A stretch of DNA of 64,000 nucleotides, from assembly GCA_910578075.1 (NCBI GenBank), contig CAJTPK010000007.1:1-64000 (forward strand), read 5' to 3'. Numbering within the stretch: position 1 is the first letter of the stretch; every line of letters starts with the position of its first letter. The notes under the pieces were generated by a model that worked only from the letters and a program-made list of their open reading frames with translations, ran no database searches and was not told where the DNA came from. The position numbers and the translations under genes are program-made. Source of the stretch: an uncultured Muribaculaceae bacterium (lineage in GTDB: Bacteria > Bacteroidota > Bacteroidia > Bacteroidales > Muribaculaceae). Below, piece after piece: positions 18,607 to 27,798 of the stretch.

Positions 18607-18638
18607 AGGCAGTAAAAATCAAATTGCAGAGGAGCAAT

Positions 18639-18830
18639 ATGGGCAAGACAATAAAAGCATATCTAATACAAGTCGTGATAAGTTTTTTTGCTTTCGGACT
18701 GACATTGTGGCTTTTTAATATTATAGTTGACAAGGATTCAACTATTAACGCGGAATTCACATTCCAATGCGCAGTATTTGCACTGCTTTTCTCTGCATGG
18801 TCAACCTATTCTAATAAAAAGAATTCATGA
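18639..18830 (+). CDS. Small two-helix membrane protein, unknown function
   Basis: This 63-residue protein starts at the ATG at 18639, which is preceded by a GAGGAG ribosome-binding site at good spacing, unusual in this window. A TTG start at 18624 would be longer but would include that site in the coding sequence. Two hydrophobic helices are evident, about residues 8-28 (LIQVVISFFAFGLTLWLFNI) and 42-57 (FQCAVFALLFSAWSTY), with a short polar loop containing DKDSTINAE. It has its own -7 box. I recognise no family. It sits alone between gene remnants and the structured leader. Confidence 0.6.
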   Translation: MGKTIKAYLIQVVISFFAFGLTLWLFNIIVDKDSTINAEFTFQCAVFALLFSAWSTYSNKKNS

Positions 18831-18883
18831 AGGTCAAAAATAATTTTCGCAATAAATATAAACAGTTTCTAAATATCTTTTAT

Positions 18884-18891
18884 TATATTTG
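18884..18891 (+). promoter_or_regulatory. -7 box for the structured leader and FG-GAP gene
   Basis: TATATTTG matches TAnnTTTG exactly. Transcription would begin about 18896, right at the first hairpin of the leader, and leave a 5' untranslated region of about 345 bases before the ATG at 19243. Confidence 0.55.
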
Positions 18892-18895
18892 CAAG

Positions 18896-19242
18896 CGGGT
18901 TGATTGAAACCCGACACAAGACATTTTAGAAAGCGTTTATCGGCGCGAGTTCTTGATCACCTGAAATTCTCGCAAAATTTCTATCAAAGTCAAGGATTGT
19001 GCAACGGTAGATGCCCGTTGATATGTAGTATATATAACCGTATCATCTCCATATTTCTGATTTATGGGGATGATATGAGAATATATCTATATATAAGCGT
19101 GGGCTTCTGCGTTGCCGTCTGACTTTGAAAGGGCAATGCGAGAAGCCTATGGTGAGAGGACGGCATAAGATACAGATTCCTGCGCTTTTTTCATTGCCAT
19201 ATAGCAAATGCCGACGAGAGGGATCCCGAGGCACGAACTAAC
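18896..19242 (+). ncRNA. Candidate structured 5' leader RNA with at least four hairpins
   Basis: No convincing gene lies in this 347-base stretch, yet it is rich in inverted repeats in transcription order. Hairpin 1 (18896-18913) is CGGGTT/AACCCG. Hairpin 2 (19002-19020) is CAACGG/CCGTTG. Hairpin 3 (19041-19075) is TATCATCTCCATA/TATGGGGATGATA with one G-U pair. Hairpin 4 (19102-19147) pairs GGCTTCTGCGTTGCC with GGCAATGCGAGAAGCC with a bulge. GCCGTC at 19114-19119, inside hairpin 4, can instead pair with GACGGC at 19159-19164, so two structures exclude each other. This resembles a cis-acting regulatory leader for the surface-protein gene that follows. No known riboswitch class is recognised. 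Confidence 0.5.
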
Positions 19243-21357
19243 ATGAAAAAATTTTTTTACCTTATGCTGCCTGTGGCAACATTCATGGCACTCGCAATGA
19301 CGGCAGCTTCCGGATTTGTCATTTCGGCTGATTCCGGTTCACCTCTTGATGAGCCAAAGCCACCTATCATCGAAACTAGTGATTATGACTACCCCATTTT
19401 TGTCAAACCAATCAATGATGCAGCTACCGGATCGCAAACGTATCCGGGATGGACAGGAAATCTTTCTACGGATGGCATTGTCTCTCCGGAACTTGATCTC
19501 TCCGGAATGGTACGCCCGATGCTTGTAAGTCTTAACGAGACTACTTGCGAAGCAAATGAAATAAGAGGCGTACAAATTCTATGTAGCGAAGACGGGACAA
19601 CGTTCAAGCAACTCAGCTTGCTTAACAGTATAATCACTGTGCCCAAGTCAACACGCTTCATCAAATTCAAAAAATCAGGAAGTTCCAATTCACTTCCGGG
19701 ATGTCTGATACTCTGCGATATAAAAGAGGACGGTGCTATCGCACAAGTAAAATGCGATTACTCTCTGCTAACTACCATTGGAGAGAACTGGGGATGGCCC
19801 GAATATAATGACGACCCAACGACGCCATATGCATGGATTGACTACAAGATCACGCCGGATCCGGAAATCAAAGGTTACAGATACGTGCAAATCGATGAAA
19901 TTGATAATATCAGTGATGAATTTGGAATAACATTCACCATTGACCTTTTCTATTTCAAGGCAAATGGGAAAACTTACACTTTCAAGGGAGTGCGTAACAG
20001 ATCAAAATCTTACATCATACCCGCTTGCACATCTGAGATATTTGTAAGATATAAGACTTTTGAATCCGGACCATTACCGGACATCATCAAAATGGGTGAA
20101 GAGATGTACCAAGACGGAGCAGAATCCCCTTTTGATAATCATATTGTACCCGTACACGTATGTGACATGAGGTATAAACCACAGAGCGTTTCCGGGACAA
20201 GACTTACAATCTCCACAGACAAGAACTTCTGGTATGATGTGGATGGAGACGGAATGCTCGACTGGCTCAAATTTGGAGATGGTGTAAACGCAATCCGTTC
20301 ATTCACTATAGATGGATATGATTCCAGCATTCTGGCTTCCGGAATATTGACAGCATCACCGCAATGGATAGATTACAATAATGACGGCTATATTGACATA
20401 TACTCCCAAAACAAGATTCTGTCTTCCAATGAATTCATAGCTTTCGAAGACGTTTCTCCTACCGAGGAACTAAACAAACTCTATCCCTCCGGAAGTGCAT
20501 CTGAATATTTCGAACCGGTGGATTACAATTCCGATGGACGGATGGATTTCATATTGCCGGAAATACATGATAAATACATAACAGACAACGAACGCTACCT
20601 GATGACAACCGATGCCAATGGCAAGGTAGAAATCAGCACTGTCAGAGTATATACTCCTGAGGAATGGGCAAATGTCCGCAAAGAGATAAATCTTTTCAGC
20701 AGTCCGGGTAATCCTCTTGACATGAGCGCCTGGATCATACATCCCAAACCGGCAAAACAAGCGTCATCCTTTGTCAATATTGACCTGAATGGCGATGGTC
20801 TTCCGGATCTTGTAGACACAACATCCGGACTGTTCATGATGAACACGGGACAAGGGAGTTTCGTGATATCCTATCTGGGTGAGAAACTGTCATTAAGGGA
20901 TTTTAACGGTGACGGCATCATGGACTACACATCATACGTGCAGAAAGAGAAAAAACTGACTGTGGCCGTTTCCGCAGCAGGAAACACCCATAAGGAATCC
21001 ACACTGATGTCAAACCTAAACCTTGACAAGGTATGGACATACGATTTCGATCATGACGGAGATGTCGATATCCTGGCTTCCACGCTTCCTGACAGCGACA
21101 AAGGATATGGATATCTGATCCTTTTCAGCAATCAGGGAAATGGGACATTCCGTCGCCAAGAAACGAGCCTGGATGGCGTTCTGAGTTTCAAGGAATGTCT
21201 CGATATTGACGGTGATGGGTGCTATGAGGCTGTCGCAACCCTGGATGATAATGATGTCGTGGCTTATAAAATAAACCGCAACGGTAAGATAGCCACCACT
21301 CCGCAGATGATATATCCCGGATTTGTCATGTCCGGAAGAGGTAAAATGACTATTTGA
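19243..21357 (+). CDS. Giant FG-GAP/VCBS-repeat surface protein, N-terminal part (frameshifted)
   Basis: This is a 704-residue fragment with a signal peptide (residues 1-24), rich in calcium-loop motifs of the FG-GAP/VCBS beta-propeller type: DVDGDGMLDWLKFGDG, DYNNDGYIDIY, DYNSDGRMDF, DLNGDGLPDLVD, DFNGDGIMDYT, DFDHDGDVDIL and DIDGDGCYEAV. Such propellers bind ligands or adhere at the cell surface. The frame ends at TGA 21355-21357, after GRGKMTI, but the next frame continues the repeat sequence at once. Restoring one A to the AAAA run at 21343-21346 gives GRGKNDYLIADPKHTGRMH and a single protein of about 1,900 residues. The structured leader upstream probably controls it. Confidence 0.85.
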   Translation: MKKFFYLMLPVATFMALAMTAASGFVISADSGSPLDEPKPPIIETSDYDYPIFVKPINDAATGSQTYPGWTGNLSTDGIVSPELDLSGMVRPMLVSLNETTCEANEIRGVQILCSEDGTTFKQLSLLNSIITVPKSTRFIKFKKSGSSNSLPGCLILCDIKEDGAIAQVKCDYSLLTTIGENWGWPEYNDDPTTPYAWIDYKITPDPEIKGYRYVQIDEIDNISDEFGITFTIDLFYFKANGKTYTFKGVRNRSKSYIIPACTSEIFVRYKTFESGPLPDIIKMGEEMYQDGAESPFDNHIVPVHVCDMRYKPQSVSGTRLTISTDKNFWYDVDGDGMLDWLKFGDGVNAIRSFTIDGYDSSILASGILTASPQWIDYNNDGYIDIYSQNKILSSNEFIAFEDVSPTEELNKLYPSGSASEYFEPVDYNSDGRMDFILPEIHDKYITDNERYLMTTDANGKVEISTVRVYTPEEWANVRKEINLFSSPGNPLDMSAWIIHPKPAKQASSFVNIDLNGDGLPDLVDTTSGLFMMNTGQGSFVISYLGEKLSLRDFNGDGIMDYTSYVQKEKKLTVAVSAAGNTHKESTLMSNLNLDKVWTYDFDHDGDVDILASTLPDSDKGYGYLILFSNQGNGTFRRQETSLDGVLSFKECLDIDGDGCYEAVATLDDNDVVAYKINRNGKIATTPQMIYPGFVMSGRGKMTI

Positions 21358-24300
21358 TCGCTGACCCGAAACATACAGGACGGATGCATCTCCTATCATC
21401 CGGTGATTTTAAAGATATGCCTGTGATTGAAATTGAAGGCAACATAAACAATCCGCCGGAAAAACCGGATGCTCCTACCATCTTCTTTGATCCTGCCACA
21501 TCTTTATTGACCGTAAACTGGAAAAAAGGGAATGATAAGGAATCCGCCTCAGCGGATCTGTCATATGCGTTGAGAATAGGCTCTGCTCCCGGAAGGGATG
21601 ATATACTTCCATGTCATGCTCTTGCCAATGGGACAAGGTGTGATCTGCGCCAAGGAAACTCGGGCTATGCCCTCTCTCGCACTTTTGACATAAGTTCGTG
21701 GAAAAACGGCAAGTATTATATTTCCGTGCAGGCTATCGATCCAAACTGCGCAGGATCGCAGTTCAGCGCAGAAACGGTATTCGAAAAAGCAACTCCTTCA
21801 TGTGGGTTCAAGGTTATTTTCAGTGGCACACCCGCTGTAGGCGAGGAGTTCATTGTTAAACTTGATTCTGATGTTGATACACAAGCCGCATATGAATGGG
21901 AGATGGATGGCGCAAAGGTCATTGAAAACAATGCCGGGGCTGTAAAGCTACTCTATGAGACACCGGGAGAGAAAAAGATATCCCTAACAGCAAGATACAA
22001 CAATGGTCAAAGCAACACATTCACCCGCATTGTCAAAATCTCGCCAATACGGGGAGAAGCTGCCACATGGGAAGTTGCTATGCTCGCAATGGATTTTGAT
22101 GAAGATGGCAAATACGAGATTGTAGGTGGTGAAAACTACAATTTAATCGGAATCATGGCCGAGAATGAGAACGGACAATACTCTCGTGTCAGGAACATAT
22201 TCAACGAGACATTCACCGACTGGAATTCCATGGAATGGATGCCGACCGACATCAACCGCGACGGTATGGCGGATCTGGTAGGATTCCAAAGTAAAGCCGT
22301 AAGAACACTCGTCAACGAGGGCGTATGCTCCTTGACTGTAAGTGAACTCCTACCTGTGGAGCTAACCGTCAACGGATCTACCTATCCGGTGGACATTGAC
22401 AATGATGGAATATATGAGGCTTTCACTGATAAGAAAGTAGTGAAATTCTCGTCTGATTATTCATCTTCGTATGAGCTTGATTATGAATCGCTGGGATTAC
22501 CACGGCAACCTGTAAAATTTGCTGATTACGACAATGACAGTCTAATAGATGCTATTGTGTCGGAAGGAGATGTTTTCGCAGTATACCGCAACAACGGAAA
22601 CATGACATTCTCTCGTATGAAGGAGTTCAAGAATTATGGTGGAGATGATTTCGTTGTAGCTGACTTTGATGGAGATGGACTCATGGATATCATGACAAGC
22701 GATTATGAACATCTTTGGGGAGCTTATACAAAATCTTCAGAATATGTCTACATATACTGGGGAGATGGTGATTTCACTCAAGTGCAGTGTCCTTCCGGCA
22801 ATCCTTTCGGTCCATCCACTTTCAGTTTCGACATCGACAACAATGGATGCACAGACGTTGTCCTCGCTGATAATTTCGTCTATTTTTACCCCGGGAAGAA
22901 AGCTGAGGCTGTCAGTATTTCCAATAGTGCATATAACGGATACAATATAGATTTCCTGTTCAGGCGCAAAGATGGACTATATGGCAGCTATGCGCACAAC
23001 GTGCATCTTGCTCCCAACAAAGCCCCGTCTGCCCCCAGTGCGCTACGTTACAGCCAGCAACCTGAAGGAATGATCATAGAATGGGATATGGCAACTGATG
23101 ACAATACTCCCTCCAAAATCCTTAGATATAATCTCAGCATCCGACGTAAAGATGCCTTTGGAGAAAATTCCTACATTTATTCCCCGCTAAACAGCGGCAA
23201 CTCAAATGTGCCGTTACCCGTCGGAACACAACTTATCGGCTCCAACAGATTCTTCATACCTATATCCTCAATACCGGCCGGTAATTATGAGGTGATGGTG
23301 CAGGCGGTTGACGGAATGTGGCTGCAATCTGAATTCTCCGATATGATGACCATGAAGGTCGCGGAATCCGCATCACTCAAAATGGTATCCGCAACAATGG
23401 TAGGGATAAGTGAGGAAATAGCAATGCTCACTAATCTAAGTATATCTGATATCGATTTCGGCAAGGATGCGATAATCGATAGAACGGAAGGAAACAACGT
23501 GTTTGTGACATGGAATTCAGAGGGACAGAAATCAATCACAGCCGGTGGAACCGAGATAGGAAGGATCTTCGTACATCCCACGATACCTGCAGATTTCTCA
23601 TTCCCGACTGAGGCTCTTCTGAATGCAAGAATAACTTTACCCTCCTCTGCCGAATATATTGAAAACTGGGAAATTGCCGAAAATAACGGAAATTTCATAA
23701 ATGTCGCTGAATTTGACAACGTGACATTGTCAACAGATGGACAGAAAAAGGTTATCGCATTCTCAAAACCGGGATATTTAAAGTTACGACGCACCCTTTC
23801 AACATCCTACGGATCTGTATCAATTGTAAAAGATGTGAAAGTAATAGAAAATAATGCTGCTCCTGTAATTTCCGATGTAACTGTAGACACAGATTCCAAT
23901 AAGTTTGCAATATCATGGGATAGCAACTACCCCTCTGATGTGTCGGCAATCAACGTCTACAGAGAAACTTCCAAGATAAATGAGTACAAGCTCATTGCTT
24001 CTGTATCAAAAGAAACGACAAGGTATGTTGACTCAGAATCCGACGCTTCTGTCAGGAGCGCCAGATACCGGTTGTCTTATGAATTGGGTTACGGAGAATC
24101 TGACATGTCAGTTGCCCACCAACCTATTCACGTCATGATCAATCTCGGAGTCGGCAATTCAATTAATCTTATGTGGAGCAAATATGAGGGACGGGAAATC
24201 ACCTCGTATAGAATTCTTAGGGGTACAACTCCGGATGATATGTCTTTGATTGATGAGGTTTCCGGCAATCAGTCTTCATATTCCGACATAAACCGTCCGG

Positions 24301-24941
24301 CAAATGCAGAATACTATGCTGTGGAGATTCTGACATCTTCTTCAACCCGGAAGAGTCCTGCATATATGGTGAAAGCCACCGATAATATTCATAGCCGTTC
24401 AAACATCGTATGTGTAAGAGATGCAAACGCTGTGAATTTCGTCGAGAATATTATAATTGGCAATAATGCAGGTGATTTCACGATATACTGTGACGAGGCT
24501 ACATCTTTGCAGCTTTTCGCAACCACCATGCCGTCCTACGCAACCTACGCAAAGGTAAACTGGTATGTCAAGGAAGGCACGCAGTTCGTAACAGTCGACA
24601 GCAAAGGTATAGTCCGTGCAAAAGCATCAGGGGTAGCCCAGATAGTAGCTGAAGCTATGGACGGATCAGGCGTTTCCGCTACCGCGACAGTAAGAGTAAT
24701 AAATTATCCCGACGAGACAAGCGGAATCAATGATATCAATGATGATTATTCCATCCGTATTGAAAATGGAAGAATCATAATAAGGAATATACCGATTCAG
24801 ACTACTATCTATCTCTACGACACCCAAGGTAAATTGGTCACAATGGCAAAAGCTTCATCCGTAGAAACATCTCTCACACCTGAACCCGGTAGGATTTATA
24901 TTCTTCGTATTGGCAAGTTCTCACGTAAGATTGTATTGTAA
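21354..24941 (+). CDS. Giant FG-GAP/VCBS-repeat surface protein, C-terminal part with Fn3, Big2-like and sorting domains
   Basis: This 1195-residue frame opens with a TTG that is only formally a start and has no signal peptide; it is the continuation of the 19243 gene after a one-base shift. It contains a fibronectin-III-like domain (PDAPTIFFDPATSLLTVNW), a PKD-like domain (EFIVKLDSDVDTQAAYEWEM), more propeller loops (DFDEDGKYEIV, DINRDGMADLV, DFDGDGLMDIM, DIDNNGCTDVV), further Fn3-like domains, a Big2-like domain near residues 1030-1110 (KGIVRAKASGVAQIVAEA) and a final sorting-type tail (IYLYDTQGKLVTMA, ending FSRKIVL). That tail marks a type IX-style cargo. Unless the shift is a sequencing error, this half is unlikely to be secreted. 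Confidence 0.8.
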   Translation: MIADPKHTGRMHLLSSGDFKDMPVIEIEGNINNPPEKPDAPTIFFDPATSLLTVNWKKGNDKESASADLSYALRIGSAPGRDDILPCHALANGTRCDLRQGNSGYALSRTFDISSWKNGKYYISVQAIDPNCAGSQFSAETVFEKATPSCGFKVIFSGTPAVGEEFIVKLDSDVDTQAAYEWEMDGAKVIENNAGAVKLLYETPGEKKISLTARYNNGQSNTFTRIVKISPIRGEAATWEVAMLAMDFDEDGKYEIVGGENYNLIGIMAENENGQYSRVRNIFNETFTDWNSMEWMPTDINRDGMADLVGFQSKAVRTLVNEGVCSLTVSELLPVELTVNGSTYPVDIDNDGIYEAFTDKKVVKFSSDYSSSYELDYESLGLPRQPVKFADYDNDSLIDAIVSEGDVFAVYRNNGNMTFSRMKEFKNYGGDDFVVADFDGDGLMDIMTSDYEHLWGAYTKSSEYVYIYWGDGDFTQVQCPSGNPFGPSTFSFDIDNNGCTDVVLADNFVYFYPGKKAEAVSISNSAYNGYNIDFLFRRKDGLYGSYAHNVHLAPNKAPSAPSALRYSQQPEGMIIEWDMATDDNTPSKILRYNLSIRRKDAFGENSYIYSPLNSGNSNVPLPVGTQLIGSNRFFIPISSIPAGNYEVMVQAVDGMWLQSEFSDMMTMKVAESASLKMVSATMVGISEEIAMLTNLSISDIDFGKDAIIDRTEGNNVFVTWNSEGQKSITAGGTEIGRIFVHPTIPADFSFPTEALLNARITLPSSAEYIENWEIAENNGNFINVAEFDNVTLSTDGQKKVIAFSKPGYLKLRRTLSTSYGSVSIVKDVKVIENNAAPVISDVTVDTDSNKFAISWDSNYPSDVSAINVYRETSKINEYKLIASVSKETTRYVDSESDASVRSARYRLSYELGYGESDMSVAHQPIHVMINLGVGNSINLMWSKYEGREITSYRILRGTTPDDMSLIDEVSGNQSSYSDINRPANAEYYAVEILTSSSTRKSPAYMVKATDNIHSRSNIVCVRDANAVNFVENIIIGNNAGDFTIYCDEATSLQLFATTMPSYATYAKVNWYVKEGTQFVTVDSKGIVRAKASGVAQIVAEAMDGSGVSATATVRVINYPDETSGINDINDDYSIRIENGRIIIRNIPIQTTIYLYDTQGKLVTMAKASSVETSLTPEPGRIYILRIGKFSRKIVL

Positions 24942-24972
24942 CATCAATGGTCGTTTCAGACCATATCACCGA

Positions 24973-25006
24973 ACAACGGCTCCTATTTTGCAATAGGGGC
25001 CGTTGT
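24973..25006. terminator. Bidirectional terminator between convergent genes
   Basis: ACAACGGCTCCTATT and AATAGGGGCCGTTGT form a 15-bp stem with one wobble or mismatch and a TTGC loop, between the FG-GAP gene and the minus-strand antiporter. Confidence 0.8.
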
Positions 25007-25036
25007 CATATAAATTATTTCTGCGTTCACTTGACA

Positions 25037-27034
25037 TCAGAACTGTCGGGGGTAGATGACCAGAAGGTTATGGCGGGTGAAGTGACGGCCGAGGAAGATG
25101 GGAAGGCTCTCAAGATCTGAGCTATAGGAGACTGAGCCTTTGCGGGCTGCCACAACAACGAGTAGATCGTCTTCCTCAACCTCTGATGAGAGCAGGATGA
25201 AATCGTCCCAGGTGTCCATAGTACGGTAGTCATGACGCACCTCGAATCTGCCATCTTCAATTACACCGCGAATAAATTCTGCTGTCGCGGGCCAAGCGAT
25301 GAACACCAGCCGAGCTGCCACCTGTGCCCCGAGATTGGCCATACGCATCACCCAAAGCTGGAAGCCGGTTTCATATTCGGCTTTTTCCGGAACAGCGATA
25401 ACAATACGGTTTACCGTATCCACCGGAATGAAACAGCGGGACATCATCACCATTTTATTGGTGGATTTCAAAAGCTGCTCAATCATGTTGCCATAGAATG
25501 TATCCACCACATTGGATTTGCGGTGAAGACCAATTACAATCTCCGTGGCCCGTTCCTCATGACCGACATTGGTCAATCCAGACACTACATTGAGATCAAA
25601 GCGCTCCACTGTCTTTATATCCACATCCATTCCATCTGCCACGGAGACCGCGCTGCGCAGGGCATTGCGTCCCATCTGCACCACTCTCGAATCATCGTTA
25701 CTTCGCACGAACAGCGCTGTGATATGATTATGATTTTCCGGAGCACGCATAAACAGGGCAAGCCGCATTATACCTTCCGATGTCACAGGATTGGCAACCG
25801 CCACTACCTGGCGGGCATATTCCCCGGGTGTCAACTCGTCATGACTCAGTTCTTCTGCCGTTATTCTGATTCGTATCTTTCTTGCTGCCCGCTCGGTGGT
25901 GACCGTAGAGATGATACAGCATATGAGTATCATAACCACAGCTCCGTTCATTATATCCTCGGTGAGCAAGCCATATTGGAAACCGATCATTGTAGCCGCA
26001 ATTGTCGCAGCGGCTTTTCCAGATGTCAGGCCGAACATCAACCTGCGGTCTGCTCCATCGAGTCCGAAAAGTTTAGACGCAATCCATGCTGCAAGCCATT
26101 TTGTAGACAATGCCACGGCTGTCATGTTAATCGCCACCCATGCAACACCCCATCCTTTGAATATTACACCGACGTTGATAAGCATACCGACCCCTATCAG
26201 AAAGTATGGAATAAAGATGGCATTGCCTACGAATTTTATATTCTTCATCAATCCGGAACGAACCGGTATCATGGGGTTAAGCACCAGTCCCGCGAAGAAG
26301 GCTCCGAGGATTGCCTCCAGACCGATCAGCTGCGCGAGCAAAGAGGCAATGAATACAAGAGCAAGAATAAATATGAACTGGGTAATCGGGTCGTTGTTAT
26401 GACCGAATACGCGGCGTGTGAGCCACGGAAATGAATAGCCCACCACCAGCATGTAGACAACCATGGATATCCCGAGCCGCCACAATCCGGCAACCTCGAA
26501 TCCACCGTTAACCTTTACCGAAACCACCTGTGCCAAGGTGAGCAGAGCAAGCAAAACGGCAACTATGGTGCCGAAAACTGCGATAACCGCCGCCTGCACG
26601 TTCGACAGTCCGAAACGGCTTACAACCGGGTAGGAGATCAGGGTGTGGGAGGCATACATGGAGGCAATAAGCACTGACGTAGTCCAGCTTACACCGAACG
26701 CATAACGCGAACCGAATATACCTGCCACCATAGGCAGAATAAACGACAATAACCCGAAGATCAACCCTTTACGTGATGACTTCCGAAGATGGAACATATC
26801 AATCTCCACAGCAGCCAGAAACATGATATAGAGAATACCCACTTCTCCGAATATCTTGAAACTCGTGTCGCGCTCAAGAAGATTCAGTCCATAAGGTCCC
26901 ACCGCAATACCTGCCAGTATCATTCCGACTATCGAAGGTATCTTCAACGGACGGAACACCAGAGGCCCAAGCAATATCACTATGAGCACAAGCAAAAAGA
27001 TTGCCACGGGTTGTTGCAGCGGGAACGAAATCAT
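25037..27034 (-). CDS. CPA2-family cation/proton antiporter with cytoplasmic C-terminal regulatory part
   Basis: This 665-residue membrane protein has about twelve to thirteen helices in the first 390 residues, including PLVFRPLKIPSIVGMILAGI and the half-helix region GAFFAGLVLNPMIP typical of Na+(K+)/H+ exchangers. The C-terminal 260 residues are soluble and resemble universal-stress-protein folds (ALFMRAPENHNHITALFVRS, then EIVIGLHRKSNVVDTFYG), so nucleotide binding may regulate it. It differs from the TrkA-C antiporter at 15927. Its start overlaps tatD by 4 bases, making it the last gene of a four-gene operon. Confidence 0.87.
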   Translation of the reverse strand: MISFPLQQPVAIFLLVLIVILLGPLVFRPLKIPSIVGMILAGIAVGPYGLNLLERDTSFKIFGEVGILYIMFLAAVEIDMFHLRKSSRKGLIFGLLSFILPMVAGIFGSRYAFGVSWTTSVLIASMYASHTLISYPVVSRFGLSNVQAAVIAVFGTIVAVLLALLTLAQVVSVKVNGGFEVAGLWRLGISMVVYMLVVGYSFPWLTRRVFGHNNDPITQFIFILALVFIASLLAQLIGLEAILGAFFAGLVLNPMIPVRSGLMKNIKFVGNAIFIPYFLIGVGMLINVGVIFKGWGVAWVAINMTAVALSTKWLAAWIASKLFGLDGADRRLMFGLTSGKAAATIAATMIGFQYGLLTEDIMNGAVVMILICCIISTVTTERAARKIRIRITAEELSHDELTPGEYARQVVAVANPVTSEGIMRLALFMRAPENHNHITALFVRSNDDSRVVQMGRNALRSAVSVADGMDVDIKTVERFDLNVVSGLTNVGHEERATEIVIGLHRKSNVVDTFYGNMIEQLLKSTNKMVMMSRCFIPVDTVNRIVIAVPEKAEYETGFQLWVMRMANLGAQVAARLVFIAWPATAEFIRGVIEDGRFEVRHDYRTMDTWDDFILLSSEVEEDDLLVVVAARKGSVSYSSDLESLPIFLGRHFTRHNLLVIYPRQF

Positions 27035-27798
27035 GTATTAAAAAGTTGCTCAGCGTTAAAATCTGTGATGCGTTCAGTTTCTTCGGGAGATATGCCAAGA
27101 GTCTCGGCTACCTTATCGCGGATCAAAGGGATGTAAGAACTTTCGTTGCGTGAACCGCGGTGAGGAACGGGAGCAAGATAGGGAGCATCAGTCTCAAGAA
27201 CTATCTTATCAATACCTATTTCTGGCAAAGCCTCGCGCAGCGATGCGGCATTCTTGAATGTGACCACACCGTTTATACCGAAATAAGGATCGCACACCTC
27301 TCGTATCTTCCTTACATCCTCCAGCCCGGACGTGAAACTATGAAAAATCAGCTTCGGCAGTCTGTCACCGGCATTACGGATAACTTCAAGTGTTTCATCC
27401 ACACCATCCCGACAATGGATTATGACTGGAAGATTGTATCTTACCGCCCATTCAAGCTGACGGGCAAAAGCCTGCATCTGCATCCCGATATTAGAATCAT
27501 CCCAATGCTTGTCGATGCCAACCTCGCCTATCGCGGAGAAACCACCTGCGGCAAGATGCGACTCCATACCGTCCAGAACCTCTGCCCAATCCTCCTTAAC
27601 CTCCGTAGGATGCAGACCGACAGCGACCTTGGTATTCTCCGGGAAACGGGCATGCAAGGCCATCATAGCTTCATGCGATTCCGGTGACACTCCTGGAAAT
27701 ATCATCTGTGTCACTCCGGCTGCTATCGCACGCTCCACTGCCGCCTCCTCCTCTCCTGAAAAGGCATCCATGTAGAGATGGGTATGCGTATCTGTCAT
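27031..27798 (-). CDS. tatD: TatD-family metal-dependent DNase/hydrolase
   Basis: This 255-residue TIM-barrel hydrolase has the metal ligands DTHTHL (His5, His7), the conserved GEVGIDKHWD (Glu and Asp), PVIIHCRD and IVLETDAPYLAPVPHRG with the terminal Asp. TatD proteins act as 3'-5' exonucleases in DNA repair or as D-aminoacyl-tRNA-related hydrolases; the exact substrate here is not fixed by sequence. It overlaps the polyprenyl synthase upstream and the antiporter downstream by 4 bases each. Confidence 0.93.
   Translation of the reverse strand: MTDTHTHLYMDAFSGEEEAAVERAIAAGVTQMIFPGVSPESHEAMMALHARFPENTKVAVGLHPTEVKEDWAEVLDGMESHLAAGGFSAIGEVGIDKHWDDSNIGMQMQAFARQLEWAVRYNLPVIIHCRDGVDETLEVIRNAGDRLPKLIFHSFTSGLEDVRKIREVCDPYFGINGVVTFKNAASLREALPEIGIDKIVLETDAPYLAPVPHRGSRNESSYIPLIRDKVAETLGISPEETERITDFNAEQLFNT

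Noticed and set aside
21343..21357. Programmed -1 ribosomal frameshifting in the FG-GAP gene
   Set aside because: The site reads GGT AAA ATG; slipping the Lys codon back one base pairs with TAA poorly and there is no heptameric slippery sequence. A lost A is simpler.
25232..26434. A 400-codon open frame on the plus strand, antisense to the antiporter
   Set aside because: It is the complementary frame of a long, well-conserved membrane protein, rich in His and Cys with no domain or signal of its own.
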